61,131 bases of DNA from Lentzea albida. Lineage in GTDB: Bacteria > Actinomycetota > Actinomycetes > Mycobacteriales > Pseudonocardiaceae. The notes below the pieces were generated by a model that was not told the origin of the DNA, did not search any database, and saw only the letters and a program-made list of their open reading frames with translations. Of this stretch, positions 1-7,385 are shown piece by piece. Position numbers and translations under genes: made by a program. The DNA is taken from contig NZ_FOFV01000032.1 of the NCBI RefSeq assembly GCF_900111005.1, positions 1 through 61,131 on the forward strand, written 5' to 3'. How positions within the stretch are numbered: position 1 is the first letter of the stretch; every line of letters starts with the position of its first letter.

Positions 1-227
1 CGCACCAGGGGATCGGGCGTCTTGGCCGGGCTGTGGTGCGGCCGCGAGCTGCGGTCGGCCATCCCGGCTTCGCCCTCGAGCCGGTAGCGCTCAGCCCATT
101 TACGTGCTGTTCTGACCGAGGTCATGAACATTCTCGCGGCCTCGGCGGGACGCCAGTTCTGCTCGACGACCAGACGCGCCAGGCGCAGCCGGGCACGCGG
201 CGTCAGCGCCGCGTTAGGGTGGGACAC
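1..227 (-). mobile_element. IS481-family transposase, N-terminal part, cut by window edge
   Basis: The reverse strand from a GTG at 227 encodes 75 residues beginning VSHPNAALTPRARLRLARLV, followed by an HTH segment (AARMFMTSVRTARKWAERY) and RSSRPHHSP. This is the DNA-binding N-terminus of IS481-type transposases, which are usually about 320 residues. The DDE catalytic core would lie beyond position 1. The matching C-terminal part of such a transposase is at the opposite end of the window in the same orientation. Whether the two pieces are one element or two copies cannot be decided from this sequence. Confidence 0.85.
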
Positions 228-304
228 GAAGGCCTCCGGGTGGTGAAGCGGTTCCTAGACAGCTCCACTTCACATCCAGAGGCCTTCACCTGTCTTCACG
301 ACAG
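228..304. repeat. Inverted repeats at the presumed 5' end of the insertion sequence
   Basis: Directly upstream of the transposase start there is a 9-base perfect inverted repeat, GAAGGCCTC at 228-236 and GAGGCCTTC at 279-287. A second small one follows, CTGTC at 290-294 and GACAG at 300-304 with a five-base loop. They lie between the transposase start and the stop codon of the LuxR gene (349), so they probably belong to the IS end or its regulatory region. The true terminal inverted repeat and target duplication could not be defined because the other IS end is not contiguous. Confidence 0.4.
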
Positions 305-348
305 GCCGTCACCCGCCCAAACCGGAACAACGTCCCCGGACATCACAC

Positions 349-2940
349 CTAGATCAGGCCCAGCCGCCGGGCCGCCTGCACCGCGTCACGGCGCTGGTTC
401 ACCCCCAGCTTGCGGTAGATGCCGCGCAGGTGTGTCTTCACCGTGTTGACCGACACGAACAGCGACTCGGCGATCTCCTCGGCCGTCCGCATGGACGGCA
501 GTTCGAGCAGCAGGTCCCGCTCGCGGCTGGTGAGGACGTCGGTGGACGCCGTCGAGGCCGCCGGGAGGGCGGTCATCGTCGTCGTGGCGAAGGGTTCGAG
601 CTTGCCGAAGCGGCCTGCGCCGCGGGCCAGGAGGTCGCGGACGGGTTTGCCGGCGTGCAGGAACGGGCGCAGGGCGCCGGCGGGTTCGGCCGCGGCCAGG
701 GCTCTGGTGACCGCCTCGTGAGCGCGGCGCTGGTCGCCTGCCCGGTCGACCAGGACGGCCTCGAGCAGCCAGCCGTCCACGACCGTGGGGGCGGCCATGG
801 CCGGTAGTTCGCCGGACAGGACCGGTTCCACGACCTTGCGCGCCTGGGAGGTGCGGGCGTGGTGGGTGTGCACCACTGCGCGCAGCACCGCCTGTTCGCC
901 GCACGGGCCGAACATCGCCTCCAGCTGTTCGGGCATCGTGGAGGCCCATTGCTCGTCGCCCGAACGCAGCGCTATCCGTTGCACGGCGGGGGCTATGTGG
1001 GCGATCACGGGCGGTGTCACCTGGCGGACGGCCACGTCCTGCCACTGCGCGCGGACGCGGCCCACCACCGCGCGGGGGTCGGGGGCCGTCGGGAACGAGA
1101 CCGCGGCGTCCAAAGTGGACACGGCCAGGCCGGTGGCCGGGTCCCTGCGGTCTCCGAGGGCCTGCACCGCCAGCGCCGCCAGTTCCGCGGCGCGCGCGTC
1201 GTCGAGGCGCAGGTACGCCTGCACGCCCAGGACGGTGTAGGCGAGCGCGCAGACGGAGTGCGACTGCCAGCCCTTCTCCTCGGCGAACGCCAGTGCCTCG
1301 CCCGCCTGCCTGGCCGCGGCGAGGATGTCACCGGACGCGCTGGTGAGTGCCGCCAGGTGGACCTGGCAGTCCAGCATCGCGTGGTCGAACCGCTCCTGCC
1401 GCGCCATCGCGGCCGCCCGGACGAGGTCCTGTTCCGCCGCCGGGTGGTCGCCGGAGAGCATCGCCGCCACGCCGCTGTTCAGCAGCGCGGCCACCTCCGC
1501 GTCGGTGCCGCCACGCTCCGCCGCCGTGCGTGCCATCACCTGGGAAGCCTCGCGGAGTCGCGCGTCGAACCGGCCGCGGCGCAGCAACGCGGTCGCGTGC
1601 AGCACCCGCACGCGGTCCTGCCGCAGACCGAGCGGCCGGCCGTCGATGCCGGTGAGCACGCGGTCCGCGACCGCGACGTCGCCCGCGTCCATCGCGACCA
1701 GGGCCGCGACGACGCCCACCTGGGGCCTGGCCAGCACGTGCCCCGGTACCGCCTCGACCACGGCCCGCAACCGCCCGCTGCCCTCCCGCAGCACCTCGGG
1801 CAGCACGGAGTGCTCGACGATCTCGGCGGTGAGCTGGTCGTCCCCGGCGTGCAGGGCGTGCCGCAACGCGTCCGCGGGATCGTTGTTGCGGTGGTACCAC
1901 TGCGCCGCCGTCTGGTGCAGCGCCGTCTCGTCCGCCGGCCGCGACCGGCGCAGTTCGGCCGACAGGTGCGCCCTCAGCACGGGGTGGAAGCGGTACCACT
2001 CCGGCGCCGCGTCGAGCCTGCTGACGAACGAGTTGGTGCGCTCCAGCGCGTCGAGCACCACACCGGGGCTGGTGTGCCGGGTGAGCGCCCCGGCCAGGTC
2101 CGCGCTGACGGTCTCGCACAGGCTGGTCGCCACCAGCAGGTCCCGCACCCTCTGGGGGTGACGCGCGAGCACCTCCTCACCGAGGTAGCGGCTCACGACC
2201 TGGTCCAGACCGGCGAACATCAGCAGGTCGCCCGGCCTGCCCGCGGTGGTCGCGAGCCGCATCACCGCGAAGCGCAGGCCGCCGATCCACCCCACCGTCC
2301 GTCTCAGCAGCAGGTCGACCTCCTCGGGGGAGAGGTCGAGCCCGTGCACGGCGAGCAGCGCCTCGGTCTCGTCCCTGGTGAACGCGAACTCCTGCGGGGG
2401 CAGCTCGTGCAACCGGCCCTCGAGGTGCAGGCGGGCGAGGTGCAGGGGCGGCAGGAAGCGGCCCAGCATCACGAGCCGCAGCCGGTCCGGTGGCTGGCGC
2501 GTGAGCAGGTCGATGCTCGCGAGCGCATCGGGATCGCGGATCTCGTGCACGTTGTCGAGCACCAGGCGCACCGAGGCGGGGGCCCGGTCCAGCGCGGCGA
2601 TGACGGCCGACGAGAAACCCGGTTCCGTCAACGGGACCGCGTCGCCCAGGGCGAGGGCGTCCCGGACGGCGGCGCGCAGCCGCGCCGGGGTGTTGTCGTG
2701 CTCGTCGAGGGACAGCCAGGTGACCCTGTCGTCACGGCGGCGCGCCCATTCGGCGAGCAGGGAGGTCTTGCCGCATCCGGCCGGTCCGGTGACGACCGTG
2801 ACCGGTGCGGCCGCCACCATTTCATCCAGTGTGGATAGAAGACGTGCGCGGGACACGAGCGGTGTAGCTGCCGTAGGCACGCGCAACTTCGCCTGGTTGG
2901 TCTCGGGGCAGGAACGCTCACACTCCGAACTGTCGGACAT
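349..2940 (-). CDS. LuxR-family ATP-binding transcriptional regulator, MalT-like
   Basis: Large STAND-type regulator of 863 residues. A Walker A motif (GPAGCGKTS) lies at residues 52-60, followed by an AAA/NB-ARC-like region, a long helical TPR-like middle and a C-terminal LuxR HTH in the last 60 residues (LTSRERDLLL, VNTVKTHLRGIYRKLGV). In this family an inducer bound by the helical region and ATP drive oligomerisation and activation. The start is the ATG at 2940, preceded by GGGAGA about ten bases upstream. The open frame extends further upstream, but that stretch is arginine/proline-rich and overlaps a likely small gene in another frame. The 3' end is about 45 bases from the IS remnant. 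The glucan hydrolases at 7-14 kb are possible targets, but that is only inference from proximity. Confidence 0.85.
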   Translation of the reverse strand: MSDSSECERSCPETNQAKLRVPTAATPLVSRARLLSTLDEMVAAAPVTVVTGPAGCGKTSLLAEWARRRDDRVTWLSLDEHDNTPARLRAAVRDALALGDAVPLTEPGFSSAVIAALDRAPASVRLVLDNVHEIRDPDALASIDLLTRQPPDRLRLVMLGRFLPPLHLARLHLEGRLHELPPQEFAFTRDETEALLAVHGLDLSPEEVDLLLRRTVGWIGGLRFAVMRLATTAGRPGDLLMFAGLDQVVSRYLGEEVLARHPQRVRDLLVATSLCETVSADLAGALTRHTSPGVVLDALERTNSFVSRLDAAPEWYRFHPVLRAHLSAELRRSRPADETALHQTAAQWYHRNNDPADALRHALHAGDDQLTAEIVEHSVLPEVLREGSGRLRAVVEAVPGHVLARPQVGVVAALVAMDAGDVAVADRVLTGIDGRPLGLRQDRVRVLHATALLRRGRFDARLREASQVMARTAAERGGTDAEVAALLNSGVAAMLSGDHPAAEQDLVRAAAMARQERFDHAMLDCQVHLAALTSASGDILAAARQAGEALAFAEEKGWQSHSVCALAYTVLGVQAYLRLDDARAAELAALAVQALGDRRDPATGLAVSTLDAAVSFPTAPDPRAVVGRVRAQWQDVAVRQVTPPVIAHIAPAVQRIALRSGDEQWASTMPEQLEAMFGPCGEQAVLRAVVHTHHARTSQARKVVEPVLSGELPAMAAPTVVDGWLLEAVLVDRAGDQRRAHEAVTRALAAAEPAGALRPFLHAGKPVRDLLARGAGRFGKLEPFATTTMTALPAASTASTDVLTSRERDLLLELPSMRTAEEIAESLFVSVNTVKTHLRGIYRKLGVNQRRDAVQAARRLGLI

Positions 2941-2995
2941 TCTGCTTTGTCTCCCAATGGTCTTCGGTGCTTCTTGATCGAGAGATCGAACCGCA

Positions 2996-3226
2996 TCAGC
3001 GCGGGGACGGGCATCCGGGCTCGATCTGCTTGCCGGGAAGGGAAAGCAGCACCAGACCCCGGCCGAGCAGGCCCAGCAGCCGCGTGGCGAAGGACAGCGA
3101 GGCCAGTGCCTCGGCGGTGCTGGGTGGTGCGCAATCGTCACGGTCGCCGGTGACGACCACGGCGAGGAACACGGCCACGACGAGCACGATGCGCCGGGAA
3201 CGGGAACGGTCGGGTCGACGGCTCAA
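2996..3226 (-). CDS. Small putative membrane protein (76 aa)
   Basis: TTG start at 3226 with an excellent ribosome site, GGAGG nine bases upstream. The protein begins with basic residues (MSRRPDRSRSRR) and then a hydrophobic segment, IVLVVAVFLAVVVTG, so it is a single-pass membrane or secreted peptide. A second hydrophobic stretch (LLGLLGRGLVLLSL) follows. It ends 55 bases before the MalT-like regulator on the same strand, so the two may be cotranscribed. I recognise no family. It overlaps the unsupported N-terminal extension of the regulator frame; the strong RBS argues for this frame. Confidence 0.5.
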   Translation of the reverse strand: MSRRPDRSRSRRIVLVVAVFLAVVVTGDRDDCAPPSTAEALASLSFATRLLGLLGRGLVLLSLPGKQIEPGCPSPR

Positions 3227-3371
3227 GATCGGTCACCTCCACCGCTGACGCTGCTCGTCACACCCGCACGCGGCCTCCCCCGCGAGGGGCGGTAACGCCA
3301 CCGGGCCGGGGAGGGGGTTCACCTGTGGCGGGTGAAGCAGCGGGTGGTGCCGCCCGCAGAACCTTTGCCCC
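3227..3371. promoter_or_regulatory. Divergent intergenic region with TTCACC/GGTGAA inverted repeat
   Basis: This 145-base region separates the leftward small membrane gene and regulator from the rightward baeRF2-type gene. It contains an inverted repeat, TTCACC at 3318-3323 and GGTGAA at 3331-3336, within CGGGTGAAG (3329-3337) about 35 bases before the ATG at 3372. The same CGGGTGAAG string recurs on both sides of the GH15/DUF7144 divergent region (9245-9299). A shared regulator or alternative sigma factor is possible. No clear minus-35/minus-10 pair was found. Confidence 0.4.
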
Positions 3372-4373
3372 ATGAGCCATCGACTCGCTTTGCGCGACCT
3401 CGTCGACGTCGTCCGGCCCGCACGCCCCGTCGCGTCGGTGTACCTGGGATCGAGCCCGCTGCGGGCGTGGCGGGCGCGCTGGCACCGCCTGGCGGACCAG
3501 TTGAACAGCGACGGCGCGGACCCCGAGGTCGTCGAGGTGATCGGCGAGGTGCTGCGGCGCGCCAGGTCCACGTATCTGGCGGCCGACACGCTGGTCGCGT
3601 TCGCCGGACGGGAACTCCCGCCGCGCGTCTTCCACACGCCCGGTCTGCGCCATCTGGACCTGGCCTGGTTCAGCTCACCGGCGCACGTGCTGCCGCTGCT
3701 CGCGTGGCTGCAGGAACGGCCGCCCCGCGTCGCCGTGACCGCCGGTCGCTGTTGCGCGGAACTGGTGTCCGGCGACGACCGCGTGTCGCTCAACTACCCG
3801 GCGGGCGAATGGCTCGCGGGGGTGCGGTCCGCCGCGGCGGCGTGCGCGGAGATGCTTGTCCGTCAGGAGGCAAGGCTCCTGGTGGTCGCGGGGGAGGACG
3901 AGGTGGTGGGCGCGTTGTGGGAGGCGCTGCCCGCCCCCGTCCGCCGCGACGTCGTCGTGCGCTGGACCGGCCGCGACCTGACCCCGAACCGCGTCGCCGC
4001 CGAGATCCGCGCGGCCGCGCGCTCCTGGACCGAAGGCGTGCTGGAGGACTTCAACGACCGCGGCCGCGCCCACCGCCTGGCCGTGGAGGGCAACGGCGAG
4101 ACCCTCGACGCGATCGCCGCCGGCCGCCTGGACGACCTCCTCGTCGCGAGCCCCGAGGACATCAAGGCCACCGCCTGGTACGGCCCCGCCCCCACGGACG
4201 TCTCGCGCGGGTGGTCGCCGTCGCGTCGTTGCGGTCTGCTCGCGGACGTGGCGGTGCGCGCCGCGCTGCTCAGCGGCACGCGGGTGCACGTGGTGCACGC
4301 CGCCAGCCCGTCCGCCCCCTTCGAGGGCATCGGCGGCCTGTGCCGCGTGCCGCTGGCCCTGGTGCGCTCATGA
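3372..4373 (+). CDS. Rv2629-like / baeRF2 (bacterial eRF1-like) family protein
   Basis: Predicted cytosolic protein of 333 residues, the usual size for this family. Features are an N-terminal segment VASVYLGSSPLRAWRARW, a central VAVTAGRCCAEL, and a C-terminal eRF1-like alpha/beta segment with EDFNDRGRAHRLAVEGNGETLDAI and ATAWYGP. In this group (Mycobacterium tuberculosis Rv2629, archaeo-eukaryotic release-factor-like baeRF proteins) members are linked to dormancy or stress and proposed to act on ribosomes or peptidyl-tRNA. The biochemical role is not established. It overlaps the next gene by ATGA (4370-4373), indicating coupling with the DivIVA-like protein. Assignment rests on overall pattern, not a catalytic motif. 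Confidence 0.6.
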   Translation: MSHRLALRDLVDVVRPARPVASVYLGSSPLRAWRARWHRLADQLNSDGADPEVVEVIGEVLRRARSTYLAADTLVAFAGRELPPRVFHTPGLRHLDLAWFSSPAHVLPLLAWLQERPPRVAVTAGRCCAELVSGDDRVSLNYPAGEWLAGVRSAAAACAEMLVRQEARLLVVAGEDEVVGALWEALPAPVRRDVVVRWTGRDLTPNRVAAEIRAAARSWTEGVLEDFNDRGRAHRLAVEGNGETLDAIAAGRLDDLLVASPEDIKATAWYGPAPTDVSRGWSPSRRCGLLADVAVRAALLSGTRVHVVHAASPSAPFEGIGGLCRVPLALVRS

Positions 4374-5074
4374 CCGCCGAACTGGTGCCGCTGCGCACCA
4401 GCTTCGACGTCGCCTGGCTGGGGTACCGCCGGGACCAGGTCCGGCACTTCGTGGACGTGTCCGAACGCGACCTCGACCTGGTCTGCGCCGATCGCGACGC
4501 GGCCGAGGCGAGGGCGATGTCGCTCGCCCGCACGCTGGAGGCGGTGCGCGAGGAGAACCGCGCGCTGCGCGACCGCGTCGACCGGCTCTGCCGGCACCCG
4601 CTGTCGCCGGAGTCGGTCGGGGAACGCCTGCGCCACGCCGTCGACACCGCGCTCGCGGAGGCCACTGCCATCACCGAACGGGCGAGTGCCGTCGAGAGGC
4701 ACGTCCTCGCGTGCGCGCAGCAGACCCACGCGGAGCACCTCGACCTGCTGGCCACCACGCGCGAGCGGATGGCCCGCCTGGTCCAGGAGGGCGAGGCCCG
4801 CAGGCGTGCGCTGGACGAGGCGGCGGCCCGGCACCGTGCCCAGGTGGCCGAGGACTTCGAGATGGCGCTCGCGTTGCGCCGCAAGGAGACCCTGAACGAG
4901 GTGCGGCGGATGGAGGACACCGCGCGGCAACGGGCCGAGAAGCTCGTGCGGGACGCGGAACGGAAGGTCGAGCTGCTGCGGGAGCACCGCGACCGGGTCG
5001 CGGACGTGCTCCGGGTGGTGCATTCGCTGCTGGGCAAGGCGGCAGACAACCTGCGGGCGGGGGAGAGCGGGTGA
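4370..5074 (+). CDS. DivIVA-like coiled-coil protein
   Basis: 234 residues. The N-terminus carries a DivIVA-type lipid-binding signature (FDVAWLGYRRDQVRHFVD, residues 10-27). The rest is almost entirely charged heptad-like coiled coil (ARTLEAVREENRALRDRVDRL, RRKETLNEVRRMEDTARQRAEKL). Such proteins polymerise at curved membrane, at poles or septa, and recruit partners. The start ATG overlaps the stop of the baeRF2-type gene, and the stop overlaps the following 19-codon ORF (GTGA at 5071-5074). It is shorter and more divergent than the main actinomycete polar protein Wag31/DivIVA, so it is probably an accessory paralogue. Confidence 0.65.
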   Translation: MTAELVPLRTSFDVAWLGYRRDQVRHFVDVSERDLDLVCADRDAAEARAMSLARTLEAVREENRALRDRVDRLCRHPLSPESVGERLRHAVDTALAEATAITERASAVERHVLACAQQTHAEHLDLLATTRERMARLVQEGEARRRALDEAAARHRAQVAEDFEMALALRRKETLNEVRRMEDTARQRAEKLVRDAERKVELLREHRDRVADVLRVVHSLLGKAADNLRAGESG

Positions 5075-5130
5075 CCGCGCGAATCCTGCTCGCGAACGCG
5101 ATGCGCGCAACGGGAAGCAGGCCGACGTGA
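5071..5130 (+). CDS. 19-codon ORF bridging two genes by GTGA overlaps
   Basis: A GTG at 5071 opens a 19-residue frame (VTARILLANAMRATGSRPT). Its start overlaps the stop of the DivIVA-like gene (GTGA, 5071-5074). Its TGA overlaps the GTG of the MFS gene (GTGA, 5127-5130). Translating ribosomes could pass from the coiled-coil gene through this ORF to the transporter, whose own ribosome site (GGAAG about 12 bases upstream) is weak. It may be only a coupling device; no peptide function is suggested. Confidence 0.35.
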   Translation: MTARILLANAMRATGSRPT

Positions 5131-6416
5131 AGATCCTCCCCCTGGCACTGGCGCAGTTCATCGCGAGCTACGCGGCCACCAACATGAACGTCGCCATCAG
5201 CACGATCGCCGACGACCTCGGCACCACGATCACCGGCGTCCAGACCACGATCACCCTATTCACGCTCGTGATGGCCGCGCTGATGGTGCCGGGCAGCAAG
5301 CTCACCGACCTGTGGGGCCGCCGCCGGTGCTTCGTGCTGGGCCTCGCGATCTACGGCACGGGCGCGCTGCTCGCGGCACTGGCCCCCGGCCCCGGCCTGC
5401 TGCTGGTCGGCTACGCCCTGCTGGAGGGCACCGGTTCGGCGCTGATGATCCCGCCGATCTACATCCTCGTCACCGCGCTCGCCACCGATCCGGCCGCCCG
5501 CGCGAAGGGCTTCGGCGCGGTCTCCGGTGCGGGAGGTCTCGGAGCGGCGGCGGGACCGCTGCTGGGCGGCCTCGTCACCAGCACCTTCAGCTGGCGCGCG
5601 TCGTTCCTGCTGCAGGTGCTGGTGGTCGCGGTGATCATCGTGCTGGCCCGGAACCTGCCCAGGACCGAGCCGGAGGGCGGCGCGTTCGACCTCCTCGGCG
5701 CCTTCCTGTCGGGTGCCGGGCTGGTCCTGGTCGTGCTGGGTGTGTTGCGCACCAACGTCAACGGCTGGCAGGGCGGCACGTGGGTGCTCATCGGCGCCGG
5801 GGCGGTGGTGCTCGCGCTCTTCGGGTGGCACATCCACCGGGCGCGGAACCCGCTGTGCGCGCCGAAGCTGTTCCGGGACCGCACGTCGAACCTCGGGCTC
5901 GGCACCCAGCTGGTGCAGTGGCTCGTGCTGCAGGGCACCTTCTTCGTGCTGTCCGTGCACCTGCAACAGGAGCAGCACCTCAGTGCGATCGAGACCGGCC
6001 TCGCGTTGTTGCCCGCCACGGCCGGCATGCTCGTCACGTCCGCGCTGGCGGGCCGGTTCGCGAAGAGGCACTCGCAGCGCACGCTGATCCGCGTCGGCTT
6101 CCTGCTGACCATCGCCGGCACGCTCCAGCAGCCGGTCGGACTGGTCCTGCTCGGTGCCGGCATCGGGATCATGCTCACGGCGTCGGTGAACGTCGTGCAG
6201 TCCCGCTGGCCCGACGAGGACCAGGCCGACGTGTCCGGGGTGTCGCGCGCGGTGTCGAACCTCGGGTCCTCGCTCGGCACCGCCCTGGTCGGCTCGGTCC
6301 TGACCGGGGCGGGCCACCCGTACCGCGCGGCGCTGACGCTCCTGGTGCTGTTCTCGGTGCTGGGACTGGTGTTCGCGCTGTTCATCCGGAGCGACGGCGA
6401 ACCGCGGCGAGGATGA
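5127..6416 (+). CDS. MFS transporter, DHA2-like drug exporter
   Basis: 429 residues, rich in transmembrane helices. The conserved loop 2-3 motif is KLTDLWGRRRCFVLG near residues 58-72. The segment GSALMIPPIYILVTA, then GAVSGAGGLGAAAGPLLGGLV in helix 5, matches the antiporter motif C of drug:proton exporters. The usual role is proton-coupled efflux of hydrophobic compounds; the substrate is unknown. GTG start at 5127, chosen because it overlaps the preceding mini-ORF stop and yields a short cytosolic N-terminus. The last 35 bases overlap the convergent ion channel gene. It could also export a metabolite unrelated to drugs. Confidence 0.8.
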   Translation: MKILPLALAQFIASYAATNMNVAISTIADDLGTTITGVQTTITLFTLVMAALMVPGSKLTDLWGRRRCFVLGLAIYGTGALLAALAPGPGLLLVGYALLEGTGSALMIPPIYILVTALATDPAARAKGFGAVSGAGGLGAAAGPLLGGLVTSTFSWRASFLLQVLVVAVIIVLARNLPRTEPEGGAFDLLGAFLSGAGLVLVVLGVLRTNVNGWQGGTWVLIGAGAVVLALFGWHIHRARNPLCAPKLFRDRTSNLGLGTQLVQWLVLQGTFFVLSVHLQQEQHLSAIETGLALLPATAGMLVTSALAGRFAKRHSQRTLIRVGFLLTIAGTLQQPVGLVLLGAGIGIMLTASVNVVQSRWPDEDQADVSGVSRAVSNLGSSLGTALVGSVLTGAGHPYRAALTLLVLFSVLGLVFALFIRSDGEPRRG

Positions 6417-6867
6417 CGTTCAGCGCCACGCCCGCGACGAGCAGGTTGCCGATCATCTGCACCATCACCAGGACCCGTGCTGTGGTGGAGACCGGTGTGA
6501 TGTCCCCGAACCCGACCGTCGAGAACACCGTGACGGCGAAGTAGAGCGCGTCCGTGCGGGTCAGCGGTGCGGTGAAGCTGCCGGGCTGGTGCCGGGCCAG
6601 CAGGAAGCAGGCCTGGGCGCACATCAGCAGGAACAACGGGAACACGACGGCGAGGGCCTGCACGCCCTGCCAGCCGGGCCGGGAGGACCGCCCGATGGCC
6701 CGCAGCTGCCACCAGAGGACCAGCGCCACCACCAGGAACGCGGCGACCAGCCGGAGAACGGTGTACCCGTTCTCCGGCTGGTCCTCCGGCAGGCGGTAGT
6801 AGACCAGCAGCAGCACCCCGACAGTCACCGCCGGCCGCACCACCGCCCATGTCACCTCGCGGTTCAA
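6382..6867 (-). CDS. Small two-pore-helix potassium channel-like membrane protein
   Basis: 161 residues. Two hydrophobic segments (about 12-24 and 38-54) precede a TM-pore-TM unit, TM about 71-91 and 132-156. The selectivity filter is TVGFGD at 117-122, preceded by the pore helix LYFAVTVFS. TVGFGD is the potassium-channel signature with F replacing the usual Y. No RCK/TrkA ligand domain is attached. Start is the TTG at 6867, overlapping the TGA of the DUF1269 gene (TTGA), so it is translationally coupled. Frame upstream of this TTG is antisense to other genes and rejected. The 3' end overlaps the convergent MFS gene. Confidence 0.75.
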   Translation of the reverse strand: MNREVTWAVVRPAVTVGVLLLVYYRLPEDQPENGYTVLRLVAAFLVVALVLWWQLRAIGRSSRPGWQGVQALAVVFPLFLLMCAQACFLLARHQPGSFTAPLTRTDALYFAVTVFSTVGFGDITPVSTTARVLVMVQMIGNLLVAGVALNVILAAVRRRSG

Positions 6868-7349
6868 GAGGTGAACGTCTCCTTGAGCAGCCTCTCCTGC
6901 TCCGCCGACAGGTTCGTCGTGATCAGCGTGGCCCCGGTCTGCTTGAACTGGTCGGCGACCCGGTCGACGACCGCGTGCTCGGACATCACGAACAACGCCG
7001 ACGTGCCCGGCGTGACCTGCTCGCGCACGTCGCGGACGAAGTCGTCGTCGATGCCCGCCCTGGACAGCGATCCGGCCAGCGCGCCGACGCCGGCGCCGAT
7101 CGCCGCGCCCAGCACCGGGATGAAGAAGATCAGCCCGAACAGCAGGCCCCAGAACGCCCCGCCGAGCGCGCCGGCCCCGGTGAGCTTGCCGAGTTCCTTG
7201 GTCTTCGGGCGTTTCGCATCGGCCTCCCAGTAGACGTAGGCGGTGTCGCGGATCGTGATCAGTTGCTGGTCCTGGAGCTTGCGCAGGAGGTCGAGCGCTT
7301 CCCGCGCCCCTTCGGAGGAGTCGAACTTCCACACGGTCAAAGTGGCCAT
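6864..7349 (-). CDS. DUF1269-type membrane protein
   Basis: 161 residues from the ATG at 7349 (MATLTVWKFDSSEGA). An N-terminal alpha/beta part is followed by a glycine-rich hydrophobic hairpin, GALGGAFWGLLFGLIFFIPVLGAAIGAGVGALAG. A C-terminal segment (SALFVMSEHAVVDRV, GATLITTNLS) completes the typical DUF1269 layout. Function is unknown; such genes often accompany stress and ion-homeostasis proteins, and here it is coupled to a channel gene. A GTG at 7379 with GAGGAC just upstream is an alternative start adding ten residues; the ATG is preferred because family members begin at this point. Confidence 0.75.
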   Translation of the reverse strand: MATLTVWKFDSSEGAREALDLLRKLQDQQLITIRDTAYVYWEADAKRPKTKELGKLTGAGALGGAFWGLLFGLIFFIPVLGAAIGAGVGALAGSLSRAGIDDDFVRDVREQVTPGTSALFVMSEHAVVDRVADQFKQTGATLITTNLSAEQERLLKETFTS

Positions 7350-7385
7350 GGCGGCAACTGTGCGAGAGCGGAGGGGCACGAGTCC

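Noticed and set aside
859..2838. A 659-codon frame antisense to the MalT-like regulator
   Set aside because: Its composition (R, H, Q, G) is that of a complementary-frame by-product and it has no domain, whereas the regulator shows Walker and HTH motifs.
2941..3141. N-terminal extension of the MalT-like regulator to 3141
   Set aside because: The extension is arginine/proline/cysteine-rich, lacks an RBS and overlaps the 76-residue membrane gene; the ATG at 2940 has a good GGGAGA site.
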